Assembly: GCF_003590095.1 (NCBI RefSeq)
Contig: NC_039492.1
Coordinates: 8,308,001 to 8,372,000, forward strand
Reading direction: 5' to 3'
Source: Trichoplusia ni
Lineage: Eukaryota > Arthropoda > Insecta > Lepidoptera > Noctuidae
DNA length: 64,000 bases
A program made the translations under genes and the position numbers. Numbering within the stretch: position 1 is the first letter of the stretch; each line of letters starts with the position of its first letter. Below, in pieces: positions 13,316 through 25,486 of this stretch. The notes beneath the pieces were generated by a model. That model did no database searches. It was not told where the DNA came from and saw nothing but the letters and a program-made list of their open reading frames with translations.

Positions 13316-14450
13316 TAATGAGGAGTGCAATGGTGACGTCACGCGGGAGTGCGGCGAGGGGAGAGCGCGGGGATGGCGCGGGGTCGCGGGGAGCGGCGCG
13401 GGACACCGAGGACGCGGAGCCGCGCGCCCGTTCATTGTAGTTTTTCGATTATTGTTTAATTAGGGCGAAGCGGCGGCGGAGCGGCGGCCAGGGGGCACCC
13501 ACGCGCGGCTCGGTCGACTCTACTAAATGTAAATATACAAACAGTTTCATTACATTTCATTTAAATCCCGAAATCGTAGGTTTTTATTACTCTACATTCA
13601 TCACTGGGTTGCCAAACGAACAGTTGAAAATGTTAACTGGTCACTTTCATATTAACTTGCCACCTTGAGCACGCGTAGGTAAGGTAGATAGATGTCAATT
13701 TTACGTTATTCGCAGGACAAGCACCTATTCCCATCCCGCGTCTTTATGACAATAATTATCAGCATTAGAGCAGTAGGACAATCTATTTTATGAGGGATTT
13801 TATGATCAAACGGTAATTGAGTGAATAGAATTAGCTTTAAAATATCATTGCGATTGATTTAGAGTTGAACTTAAATTCGCTTAAGATATGCGAACGATAT
13901 CATATTAATAAAAAATGAACGTCAAGACTTCGATGCAAAATAATAAAATATATTATGATAGCGGTGCAGACAGTGAATCGGTTGGTAGTAGCTGGCTCGC
14001 TATCTGCGGGCGGCGACCGCGCCGGGGGCCCGCGGGGTTGGCGGCGGCGGCGGCGCGCGGCGCGGGAAAGAGCGCGTAAAAAGGCGAGCGGCCGGCGCGC
14101 GCGCGGATCCGCCGCGCGCCTTTCACGAGGTCGACGCCCGCCGGGGGCCCGCCGAAACCGACCCCCGGCCGCAGCCCCCGCGCCGCACCCCTCACCCCCT
14201 GGCACATTTTTCCAATTCGCCACCGGCGGCTCCAGCGACTTGGCTTAGCGCCGTCGACTCCTCCATGCCCTATCTAGGAGACGGCGCCTCGTCTGAAGGT
14301 GAGTCGATCGCTCCGCAGCGCTCCGCGCGCCGGACACCCACCGGTCTCGTGACTCTCCCGGTTATTGTCTTTCCAGGAACGTTGGTCGTTCAGTTTACCA
14401 CAAAAATAAGATTAGCTCGGTTGTTGAGGCCGAAAGAAAATATTTTATGA
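13316..14450 (+). promoter_or_regulatory. Double CpG-rich island, likely promoter of a + strand transcript
   Basis: Two strongly GC- and CpG-rich blocks, about 13320-13510 and 13985-14350, are the densest in the left half. The first contains the CRE octamer TGACGTCA at 13334-13341. The second ends in a short start exon with a strong splice donor (14265-14298). Dense CpG beside a first-exon donor is what a promoter of a regulated gene would look like, but no TATA box or start site can be fixed by eye. Long open frames inside the block on both strands (13900-14248) are a by-product of GC richness and are not called as genes. Confidence 0.45.
14265..14298 (+). CDS. Candidate first coding exon, unknown protein
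   Basis: ATG at 14265 begins MPYLGDGASSE, and the exon ends in the donor CTGAAG/GTGAGTCG (GT at 14299-14300). It contributes 11 full codons plus one base (phase 1). Joined to the next strong + strand exon at 35232-35276, it stays open: G-ILKRFSSRETRLKH, then one base of the following codon. The joined stretch is basic and serine-containing. The following exon is not resolved. Joining to 56387 in this frame reaches a stop after 29 codons, so either the next exon lies beyond the window or this exon belongs to another isoform. The start context (CTCC before ATG) is only moderate. I do not recognise the protein. Confidence 0.35.
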
Positions 14451-17400
14451 CACGCCTACTGTGCACGATCGCATAAAAGACGGCGTTCCACCAATAAAAC
14501 AATCGTTATTGTATTGTCTTCTTCAAGTCTTTGACGTAGACCTTGCCCACATGATTTGTGGTAGATCAGGCATCTAGAAGGTTTTATTTAGAGACATCGT
14601 AAGTTTCGTGGCCGCCGTGACTAATAGCCGGCCAAGTATTTTAAAGTAGACTAGGTTAACAGAATAAGACAAGTTATTGCAAATCCGCTACGACGGCATG
14701 TCTGTAAGACATTCCAATGTGGTATTAGAGTCCTTCTAGCGGCTGTAAGTAGCGAGTGGACGTGCGCACTCATCGGCAGTATCCAGGCCAATGCCAGCCG
14801 ACACCGCCGTACCTAAACTAGAAAAGTATTGTCCTCGATGTTCCGAGCGATAACCACAAGCCTAGTGAGCACGAGTTGAAGCCTTAGCCGGGTGTGGTAG
14901 AGTCGGTATTGGCGCGGCAGGCGGGCGCGGAGGTTGCGCGTGAGATATGTGAAGTCGCGGCATGCGGGTCGCGCCGCGTTCTCACGCTTTGAATATTCCT
15001 GCTCCCGGCAGCGCGCCGCCCCGCACCCCGCACCACCATCGGCCCTTCAATGACGTCCTCTGACTCCCACTCCGAGTGTCCTGACTCTAATTGAATGAAC
15101 CTCACTAAGTCTGTTTACATCCGCGCCGGTCTCCTTCGTCTACATTCAATACTGCCCGCCATTGTACTCTTTGACGACGTACTTATTGCGCGCTACTAAA
15201 GCGTACAGATCACACCGAGTGATTTAAACAAAAAACTGAATCTCAATGCTATAGATACGTGTTAATTTTCTTATCTTTACTGCTTTGAAACTACGAATAT
15301 AACAGAGTGCGCTACTCGCTATACATGATATCTGCTACTTGCTTTTAGTGCCCCGTTCGAAACTCGTAACTCGATGCCAAAACTTGTTCACAAAACGAAT
15401 CTATCTGATATAATAGAATATGTGTTTTTTCTACTTCCAAATAGAAAAAAGTCATCAAAATGCAGAGAGCCGCACATAAACAAAGACAGATAAAATGTCG
15501 TTCTTGTAGAGACGAGATGAATGAAATACGTATAAATTATTTTAGTGGGAGCGAGTGGGGCGGGGCCTAGGTACTCGCTTTCCCATGCTAACTGTTCATA
15601 ATTTTCCTTAGTTTCCAAAGGTCACAATGATTATTGACAAGGATTTGTCTAGCGGCTGAGTAGTGAGCAGGCATTAGTCATGTACGGCGGCGAGCGGGAT
15701 GAGTAACTCTCCCACGGTTCTTAGACACATCGTAACACTAATCATCCTTGACTTACATTTTGAAAATCGTACCTTTTGTGTGGGACTCAGTTTCCGTGAG
15801 AACGGAATACTTTACATTTCACGCAGAGCCTGGAAAGATTAATGTGGAGCTCGGAACAAAAGGATATGGCTCCACACTCGCAGAAAAAAATCGTTTCTCT
15901 GAAGTATATACACATCAATACTAATGAATAGCGCTTGATTTATATCAAAAATATTCAAATATGTTGTAAAATTGGTATAGCTTTGCGAAATACGAATAAT
16001 TAAGTATTCTATATAAATTCAGTTTTTATTCGATTTCTGTTTATGCCTTTTGAATAAATGTAAATATTACATTATGTACAAAACCGCCTTCTACCTACTG
16101 ACTTTTAGGATGTAGCAAAATGATTTGGAACTGTTTTAATTAATAAACTAAGTGTATCGAGTTAATAAACAAGCGCTTAATTTATGTATTTAACGATATT
16201 CTGATTCACAAACTATTTTCGCACCTTATTGGCATAAGCCAATAACGAAAATGAACCTTATGCCTAAGAAATAAAGGCGGTAAGAGCTGACTCTCAGATG
16301 TGATTGTCCGTAATTCAGTTTCACTTAAAGTTTACTATCTGCTTTATCCAGATACCTGCTTTTAAGCGAACTATGTTACTGCTAGAAGATTGTTCTAGTA
16401 CTAAAAATAACGAAATATCAATACACAACTTTTCGCGTTTAAAATCACTAAACACTAGCTCTAAATACCAAGTCTAACCAGTACCAGTTGTCCTATACTC
16501 TTCCATTAATATGAGATACAAAAAAAAACTTAAAAATATATATTTTATCGATATAGAAGTCATTAAATACCACAAAAACTAGAACGAAAACATTATTACT
16601 TTCCATTTTATTAATGCACAAACGAGATCCAACAAAAAAAATAACCAAAATATTTAACTAAAAAACACATCATATTAATTCAAAGGAACAATTGTTCTTA
16701 CGCCAAAAATTCTTAACAGTTTGTTAGTCTCACAGCATCATAAAAATATGGGAAAAACTATGCTCCCACGAGACCGCGCGACGCGCGACCATAATCGCAC
16801 GGTCAACAATTAGTAAACAATATGTGTACAATCTAAACCCTGAAAACATTGTCCTGTGTAAAAAGGAATTAAGCATCACGTATTAAATAACGCACGTGAA
16901 TGGCTCTCTAAGAATAAAAAGTTAAAATTGTATAAGTAATGGAATTTGTTGTAATTATTTATGTTTATGTTATTTTTTAAAGAGTTTGGTAGGTACTGTT
17001 AGTCCTGAAAGGAATGGCCTCGTGGAGGCATGAACCTTAATACATGTCGTTAGTAAAACAAACATTGTAACGTAAAGCTTTTATACTGCAATATGACAAA
17101 TGCAGCAAACACAATGTAGGTACATTTATACTATCGTATGCATGTTAAAGATTGGCATCAACTAGAACACTATTCCTATTTGCCAGCTTATCTATATCAA
17201 ACGTTACAGCCACAGAAACCGCTGACGAGGAACACAATGGTCATAGATTGATACAATCACCCCTTAAGACAACACAAAGCGCTAGAGCGTGGCGACAAAT
17301 TGATTAAATAAGGGGAAAAGGGTGAGAGCCTATTGGGCCCACTTAAAATACCAACTAAACACTACTTGACATGTGTATTACTGCGTATGACTTTATAGAA

Positions 17401-17600
17401 CTTTTATAGTTCATAAACTCCAGACACCGCGCGGTCAAATTTTGTTTGGTAAAACTCTTATCTAATTCTGCGGTTAAGCCCCAAAATATTCCAACAAACG
17501 TAACATAAATACCATTTGCGTAGTGCCTTACAATAGGTATTTTTAAGTAACTACTAACACACTGCTAATGCGAAACAAACCTGTTGAATTGTTGTAATTT
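14451..17600. other. Non-coding stretch with one GC patch and a small hairpin
   Basis: A GC-rich patch lies at about 14910-15030. A hairpin at 16216-16251 pairs TTTTCG with CGAAAA and TTATTGGC with GCCAATAA around a 4-nt loop, with a 4-nt bulge. No gene is supported. Confidence 0.35.
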
Positions 17601-17619
17601 GCCAATGAAATATGAACTG

Positions 17620-18715
17620 AGGGATCTACCACCACGACTTGAAGTTTTGGTTGGCATTGTTTTCAAACATTTCTTTAAGACGTGGCGCTAGCCACCCTGC
17701 ACGAAATCCAAAAATTATCTACTCAAGTCATACATAAAAGTAGCACTTTTTGGTCAGCTACATTAAACAGCATCCCAACCCGTCCACCCTTCACAGGTTC
17801 TAAAGCGCCCTTGCTTACAGAAGAAACTTGGCAACAAATTCCACAGCATAGATTTAGAAACAGATAAAACTTGACCCTTCATTTGCAATGCTGTACCTTG
17901 ATCGAACCTCATTCTCGCTCAAGGAATGCGCTTGATCATGTATGTGAAGACGACACCTACGTTTCCCTGAAATGTTGCATCTTACCAGCACTAGTAACTT
18001 ATAAATAAGTAAACTATGTAGGTTACATGTGACGAACAGTAGCGTGAGGAATTCGTAATAACGGTGGTCTATGCGGCATTGACCTGGAGAAATACCAAGT
18101 TCTCTTAAAGTAAGTGTCTATTATGGAAGAGAGACACTGCTCCACGCTGTGTTGGGTGCTTTCTCGATGTTGCTTGAATAGTTGGGGGATGGTATATCTA
18201 GAGTCAATTTTATCCCCATTAATGTAGGCAGCGGAAGGACAGCACTTTTAGTTACCAAAGTCTTAGCAACGTCGATCACATCTTTTTACTGTAGCACCCT
18301 TCATACACCCTCTTTAGCTAAGGGTACTTGGCATTATTGTTTCTTAAAGGTTAGGTTCCTGGAAGGTGATTCTTTTAATCTGTCTTATCCTTGTTAGATC
18401 ATGCTCCTTCGTCTTCTTTTGCGATATCCACATCATGGAACACTTCTGCTTCGGGATTTCTTCTTCCAATTGTATTTTCAGCCAGTCCTGGAACATGCGA
18501 TCGGTTATTATCATCATGGTGACGTCTTCATTTGTTGCAACTTAAGTTATTTGATTCTACTTTTAAGTAGCTAGTGAAGAAGTACCTAGGCTAATATGGT
18601 GTGATTTTCAGTGGTCGATCTGATGTTGGTATTCTTCTAGTTTGTCCAAACCGCGGCCTTTAGCAAGTTCATGTTTGATGTCCTCCTTATTTTTTCCCTT
18701 TATAGAAGTTAGGTA
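17620..18715 (-). pseudogene. Degenerate minus-strand coding remnant, unidentified
   Basis: On the minus strand several adjacent pieces read like protein but are separated by stops and frame changes. About 18600-18690 gives KEDIKHELAKGRGLDKLEEY. About 18364-18525 gives TNEDVTMMIITDRMFQDWLK followed by a lysine-rich tail. About 18135-18290 gives DVIDVAKTLVTKSAVLPLPT and onward to SSVSLFHN. Charge patterns and low stop density suggest an old gene or transposon copy. I cannot assign a family, and opposite-strand open frames (17682-17867 and 18182-18397) compete with this reading. A short dispersed repeat similar to sequences at 34111 and 43072 lies inside, at 18122-18150, which favours transposon debris. 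Confidence 0.3.
18122..18150 (-). repeat. Short dispersed repeat, copy 1
   Basis: The minus-strand reading resembles the right half of the copy at 43072-43122 (pattern GTGKAGAGCRGYRTCTCTCTTCCAY). It is shorter and more diverged than the other copies. Confidence 0.4.
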
Positions 18716-20260
18716 TTATAGGACAATGTGAATTTATAGCTTTTGAATATAGATGTAGAGCTAGTTTTTGCAAAAAAAAATCATGCATTTAACTAATCTA
18801 CCTACTTAAATGTACCAACTTAACACTTCTTATTACTGATTAGTTCTTAATAGTCAATGTATGGACTCTGAGGGTCCAATTCTAACCAGAGACTTCAGAA
18901 CCCTCTGAATGTCAGTAGACTACAGACGTCTGAAGTTCATAAAATACAATGTAAAAGAGAAATATCGTGTTTTCTGGTTTATTAGTAATGTAAACGTATA
19001 AAACTAAATTTAGATCTTGGTTTTTATGTTTTTAGGTCGAATATGAAAACTCAAATAGAAGCGTATCTATTTTGTGTCAAAGTCAAGGATTTTATAACGA
19101 AACTCTGGACGACGATAATCTTAGACATCATAACTATCTACACTGTCTGGCACCTCGTAAATGTTCTAAAAGTAGTTACTTCAAACTAGAACAATGATAC
19201 TGTTTCTTCGAATTCTTCTGATTGTTTCTTTCACGGACTTTTTTCGTTGAATTTAAAACTGGGATTTGTATACCAATTTAACGTATATTCTGTATCAAAA
19301 TAACATTTCTCAATCATGTAAAAACGTTTATAAAACATAATAAACATATCAAGATGCGTGTTATTATCCATTTATAAATATAAAACTAAACTCGACCTAT
19401 AAAAATATCTGAGTGCGTTCGATACGTGTCCTAATTTCATATAAAATGAGTTCGCGTAGATACGGTGTAGCGAGGCTCGCAGTACGCACCATCACACGAT
19501 TGCCTCATTTCTTAATGACAACAATACTTCAGTGCGTTAATGTTTCCAACACGTGTTACCTTTACTTTACGTCTTCCTCCGTAATTGTATCCAAATTAAA
19601 TTAGGTCAGTCATTATAATACTCCGTTGTTGTTACGCACCATATTCTTCACGCTTCTTAATTGCTTTTAGGAACTGAACTAAATGTGGGTATGCGTGTAC
19701 TTTCATTTTTAAATGGTGTCTAAACTGAATTTTAAATAAGAATGTGTTTGCATCAAGCGATATACAAGTGCGACACTTGTATTAACCTTATAAAATATAA
19801 ACCTTAATCATTTTGTGTGTTATTTTCTTTAATTTTTTTTATGGTTTATTTAAGTATATCAAAATTGGGATATATCAATAACTTAGTCATTAATTAATCA
19901 GTTGTCTATGAGAAAGTTATTAAATTCTGGAACTTGTTTACATTCTTCACATCTATCAAGGCTGGTATCATGGTTCAACCATATCAAATTCAAATCATGT
20001 ATGGTACCAAGATAAGGCAGATCTAGATTAGATAAAAAAACACAGATCTTAAATAAATTTAGGATTATATTTCCCCAAGGACTGAATGTAGGACGCTAAG
20101 GTAGCAAAAAAAAAATAGGTGAGGAGCTAATTCTCATACAAAATATCTGCGAATGACTGAAGCGCATTGATTCATAAGTGTTTATTAATAATACCTATTA
20201 TATGAACAGTGTTCTATCGAGATGACAGTAAAAGGAATAGAAACAGGAGTATATAATATA
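18716..20260. other. AT-rich non-coding stretch
   Basis: No exon, RNA gene or clear repeat is supported. Around 18890-18936 there is a short inverted pair, ACTTCAGA/TCTGAAGT, of no clear meaning. Confidence 0.4.
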
Positions 20261-20264
20261 CGTG

Positions 20265-20400
20265 GTGGTGCGAGTGCTTGCGGCGGCGGTGGTGCGTATT
20301 GCGTGGTGCGTGGCGGTAGGGCGCGCGTAGGCCGGCCGGCGACGCCACACGCACGTATTTTTAACCCGTGGGGCCGGCGCGCTCAAGCTCACCTTTCGAT
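20265..20400. promoter_or_regulatory. GC-rich island
   Basis: CpG-dense block in AT-rich surroundings. Just right of it the minus strand has a donor-like GATCGAAAG/GTGAGC (complement near 20392), so a minus-strand exon to the right of 20392 is conceivable. No start codon or product is recognisable, and open frames across the island on both strands look like composition effects. Confidence 0.3.
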
Positions 20401-22800
20401 CTATTCCTGGCTGTCTTATTTTTAAACTTTTGTCTATATTACTTTCCTTCCGTCTGCTTATTAGTGGATGATTGAGATGCGTCGCAGGGGGCGCTCAGCT
20501 CGAAATATATCGCGATGATATTTCCGGTGTGTCGATGTCGTCCCCGCGACCACGTGGCACTCATGCCGTTGCCCGCTTTTGTCATTAAGTATAATATTTA
20601 TAAATCAGGGGTGGATCCTCCCTGCTATCGAAATAGAACATTTCTTTAATTTTAACTCCAAATCTCGCCATGTGTGGTGAGAGTTATCCGAGGGAAGTAT
20701 TTATATAAGATTATGGTTGGTTTTCTTTAACCAAAAATGGATCACACAGCTAGCAAAATAGATCGTTTGACGGGAATGGGATTTAGTGAAACAATATTGT
20801 TTAAATTAGAACTGTTTTGACATGAGTGGTGGAAAGGAAGCTAGAAGAGATAAGTTCCCAAGCTGCCTTTTTTGAGTTCATTTGAATATAAAGAAACAAA
20901 ACTTTGAAACAACGAACCAATTTATGTAACAGACCTTTGTGAATTCTAATGATATTTCTAACTGTCGCAAATTAATTGTTCACCGGAGACGAATTAGCAC
21001 ATGCCTATGATGCGTTTTCTAAAGTTGACCAAATATGGTCTCATGATTGTTTGTTCATTAACACATGACCATTTACGTTCGTCAGTCGATCTTAAATGGT
21101 CACAAATGAGTCGATATGACGTCCCTTGTTTACATTCCCTGCGACGCTTTCTCTCACGATTACTAAGTGTCGGAGAGAAACAATCTGTTAACAACACAAC
21201 TAATAATAAAACTGTTAAACTAGTATCCCCCGCCCAGGGTAATAAAGCTCCAAATAATTGCAGTTTCAATCTCATAATGCCTTAGCTGTAGACAAAAATC
21301 CAGGCAGTAAAGTTACATCTCAAGATATGTGATTTTACTTACTTAAATCCTTTATTATTATCATATGAACAAGAATTAACTGAATCACCATTTTTTTATA
21401 TTTAAATTATCATAACACCATGTAAATTTATATTTTAACGATTGTTGCTTTAGAGTCTCCAATCATTCACCAATTCATCTCATAAGAGCCAAATGGAATG
21501 CAGGCAGTAAAACTTGGCTCAATTCAAGCCTAATCTTGAGTAAAGCTATGAACCCCTAGTTTTCATTAGGCACTAAAGGTCCTAAAGGCACCCAAATGAT
21601 TCCTTGTGAATTATGGGCAAATAACAGATAGAATTTCTGTCACTACCCTGCTTCTTTAGAACCATGCCATTTATTCTACTGCCTGAACCACCTTTTCGAC
21701 ATGTATAATTATAGTCATTCCACATATCCAACGTCGTTTCAAATTCGTTTGTCGTTCGGGTCTCATTAAGCTCATCTATAAATTCTTCCGAATGAGTCAA
21801 TCGTGTCTCACCATTTCCTCTCTCATAATTACAATGTGATAATGTAATCAGGAAACAAATAGACGTTTCCTTGGTGCTGGGCGCCACATGTGGGAGCTCG
21901 TCAGTGGCCACCAATCAAGTGACGTACACACACACATCTGGTGAACTCGGAACTGAGTCTACATCTGTCACTAACTACATCCAGCACACCCATACAGCGA
22001 CGTGTACGTTCGCAACGTTCCCTACTCAGCTAGGAACACATTTGGCCCACAAACTTCATTACATTTTTTGCTTCATCAAAATAGAAAACGTAGGTTGTTT
22101 ATGAATGAACGGCCCTTGGACGTGTCCTTGTGAGTTATGAATGATTATTATGTGAATGAGTCTGTTCGGGTGCGCTCGGCTCTTCTTCGATGTCGCTCCG
22201 ACTCTCACACGCGGTCACATTAAAGCCGTACTTAAACCAAGAAGTTTATTTGAATACGCTTTTTGGTTCGTTTTACGGGAAATAAAATTCTAACTGTTAT
22301 CAATTATTTGTGGCATTTTTATTGAAATGTAAAAGACTCGCCTGGCTTTCTAGTCGCTACAATGTAAATTTGTTTATAAATAGATGTACGAAGTAAGCAT
22401 CGTAAAGATGTTTCCTTAATGGGTGCTTAAAGTGCTTTACGCAGGTATTGAGACCGTAGCCAATGTGTGCGCGACGTGTTTCCTAAAACGCTATGAAAAC
22501 ACCTAAGTACCCTGCTTAATGGGTATCAATGTCAATATAGTCGGCCTACCATTCCCTTAATGTATTCACTAAAGTTTGTAATCACTTGAAGTAATTTACA
22601 AAAACAATAACATAATAGATATCCGCTTCCGTTCGGGACTAACGAGTTAAACTAATTTCGGTATCGATTGCCGACAATCGATTACGTTTCCGTAGGTCTT
22701 GGAATGTGAGTCATAGGCGGTGTCGGGGCAGGTTCACAGTCGGCCAGTGTCGTGGGCGAAGTACAGATAGTAAAGCGATATTAGGTAAAGGAGGTCCGGG
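20401..22800. other. Non-coding stretch with hairpins and a possible LTR-element scar
   Basis: A perfect 10-bp hairpin, TGACCATTTA (21066-21075) with TAAATGGTCA (21093-21102), lies in an open frame on each strand. The minus frame from 21275 starts with a true ATG, then a hydrophobic stretch and a RERKRRR basic cluster, but has no family resemblance. At about 21876-21892 the minus strand reads TGGCGCCCAGCACCAAG, which resembles a retroelement primer-binding site. CAGGCAGTAAA occurs twice about 200 bp apart (near 21302 and 21502). Confidence 0.3.
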
Positions 22801-23115
22801 TGCGTGCAGCAGGTACTGCAGATAGAATGCGCTGAGTCCGTTCGACTGGTTTCTAACTCAATGTCGTGTGGAATGCAGCTGGCGGGCGGGGCGGGGGGGG
22901 AGCGCGGGCCGGGGCGGCGCAGGCGCATCGGTCGGTGTTGTCGCAAGTGGCCGCCGCACTTGTCGGCGCGTTTGACTGCCGGAGATATTCGGCGCGGTAA
23001 CGGGCCGCGGCCTTCCTGGAATTGGTTACCTGTCGCATTCCTCCGGCGGTCGTCGCAGTCGCACCGCTCGCCGCCGCCGCGCGCCGCCCGCTGCCCGCTG
23101 CTTGCATAGCGATGC
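22800..23115. promoter_or_regulatory. CpG-rich island
   Basis: About 250 bp of very GC- and CpG-rich sequence, centred on 22880-23105. Overlapping open frames on both strands here are typical of GC-rich DNA and show no family motif. A regulatory role or an unseen first exon is possible; I could not pick a convincing donor. Confidence 0.35.
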
Positions 23116-25462
23116 AACCTCTAATCGAGCTAGCGTTTCTGCAACACGTTTGACTTTGTCCTCGCGTCCTTTGCGATGCCGTGAAACAACTCCGTGGAAT
23201 TCGTATCTCGTTCTATTTATAGAGAATTTAATGTTTTCCTCTTAATGCCAAACTAGTTGAAACTTTTGATCGATGGATTAGAAAGTAAAATGAGTTACCT
23301 TGATGCCTGAGAATCAAATAAAAAACTGAAAAGCTTTAACAATAGTCTGAAGCATATTTTTAACAACTAACTCTTCAAAAACGACCTACTTGGAATCGAT
23401 GAGAACATAGATGCATATTAACATATGCAAACTCATAAATTCTTAACTTAATTGACTTGTTTGTAGAAAAATCACTTATTGAGGCGAAGCTTGCGATGTG
23501 GAGTTGGTGAGATGTGAGAGCTCATGTGATGTGCTCTGCATTTCCTTCTCAAAAATATAACTCAAGTTGGAAGAATCGGCAAGTTTTAAATATTTGAGAA
23601 TTTGTACGATCCTAAGGTTAATGTAATCATTTCGCAGGAATTACAGCAACAAGCAATCATTGAGACTGTTCTAAGTAACTTGTATAATATTTAGTTCTAA
23701 ACATAGCCGTGTCCTTTGTACGAGAGCTGTTGCTGATATCGGTTGTGTTCGAACACGGACACTTACGTCACGGGTTGTAAATAATACTAAGATGATCGTG
23801 ATCAGAGAGAATTCATGATCGCAGTACGCATTTATGCGCATTTTTTTACTTTACGATTCATAAATTGATAACCTCGTCGGTGGCAGTTGGTGGGCCTCGC
23901 GCACGCACACACGCGCAACATGCTCTAATAGATTTTACTCACACTACCTCCCGAGCACTGGTCACTCATCATCCACATTTTCTACAATTATGATTCATAC
24001 ACGACCAGTTTTGAACGACCGTTGTCATAACGACAAGTACGCGCCACGCAATGTAACGAATATTCTTGAGGCCTCAGCGCGATCCTCGCAACAGCAGAAA
24101 CATACCTACGGGGCGCAAGTGCACATGTGTGAGTAACTGTTGGTGTGTATGTGTGTATTTTATGTATGTACAACCATTGGTTCACGCAGCGGCGTGTGCG
24201 TAAGGAGGCCGAACTTTCCGAGAAAAGTTTTCAGTGCCTGTCGTTGTAGCTCGCTGAAACTGTGCCAGCTAGGTTCGCCTATAGCACGAGATAGGTAGGG
24301 GCGAGTCTAGTTTACAATTAGAACTAGAACACGTGAGAATTGTTGTATGATTAATTAATAGACGATTGATAAATGTGTGGTGTGCGTTAGGAGGCGTGTC
24401 TGCGTGTGTAACGGCACCCTCGCGGCCCCAAGTAGGTAGCCGGCGCACGCGCACACTGCCAACCGATTAGGGAAATTGACTACGCACCTACTCGCAATCT
24501 ATTGTTTTAATTGGAACCACCACGCAAATGTAAAGAGTTTTATTTTAATGAGTTACCAATCCCATTTTCCGCACACATTATATGTACCTAAAGTGCAGTT
24601 CAACGAAACCAGGAAACTAAAATACTTTATAAGACCACTCGCAACACTCTTTGATACATACCGTGACACTAATGTTCTTTCAAGTGTTTGACAAAAACTC
24701 TTGAAATATTCTAAATGTCTATATTAATTTTACAATAGTTTATTTGTCCAAAAAATGTATATCCACATCTTTTTTCATATTTCTGATAAAAAATGGCTCT
24801 AACAGCCGTAACTAATTACGATTTTACCTTGACATTACCGTTAAGAAATTGAATAAGGTAACAAGTAGGATAACCAACAAATATTCTAGTTTTTCTTTAT
24901 TGTGAATCTTTTAGAGGCGCCTCACTGGCCTCACTTTATTTCGATTTTAATCAACCATGTACTTAATACGAACGATTCGTTTGAATTCAACACTACGTAC
25001 GTTGAAATATTATAAATAATTAATATTATCATCGATCGAAAACATTTTGATTTCAATATATTTTTCTAAGGTTATTCAAATCGATACCGATTGTAAAATT
25101 CAATGAAGCAAATGTTAAGTGATATTTTGTATTTTTTATTTTAAGTGTTTGTTAATAACTCGCAAACTCATTTTAACCATATAATAAATGTAAAATTAAG
25201 ATTTATTCACCTAACATTAACATATAGCTAAAAGTTGCATTTGCGACATTTTATAAACGATTACTAAGGTAATTGTACAGTCGCAAGAAAAACTGTAACA
25301 AAAAAAACACTTATTTTTTATTCGTAAAAAAATTTAAACTTATTCAATAAATTCTAAATAACTGTATCTGTAGGTAGACCTCACCGCCATTGTTTCATAC
25401 CTATTTTAAATAAGCGTACATCACAGATGACTCGACATTATCTACCAATAATTTAGCAACAC
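23116..25462. other. Non-coding stretch
   Basis: AT-rich sequence with a mildly GC-rich section around 24180-24460. No gene, RNA gene or defined repeat is supported. Confidence 0.4.
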
Positions 25463-25486
25463 GATTGATAACAATTGTTATCAATC
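25463..25486. promoter_or_regulatory. Perfect 24-bp palindrome with paired GATA and Sox-type sites
   Basis: The arms GATTGATAACAA and TTGTTATCAATC are perfect inverted copies with no spacer. Each arm holds TGATAA, the GATA-factor core, and the centre AACAATTGTT contains two opposed ACAAT Sox-type cores. A dimeric protein-binding site is one reading; a chance cruciform or transposon tip is another. Confidence 0.4.

Noticed and set aside
13900..14248. Overlapping open frames of 84-107 codons on both strands
   Set aside because: They overlap in a CpG island and are arginine-, proline- and alanine-rich, as expected from GC composition; no family motif or consistent start.
20994..21285. Paired sense and antisense frames of about 94 codons, one with signal-peptide-like start and RERKRRR
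   Set aside because: No partner exons or peptide family; overlapping opposite frames and an internal hairpin argue for chance.
22734..23117. Three overlapping open frames in a GC-rich block
   Set aside because: Low-complexity A/R/G/P composition in frames on both strands; nothing splice-consistent.
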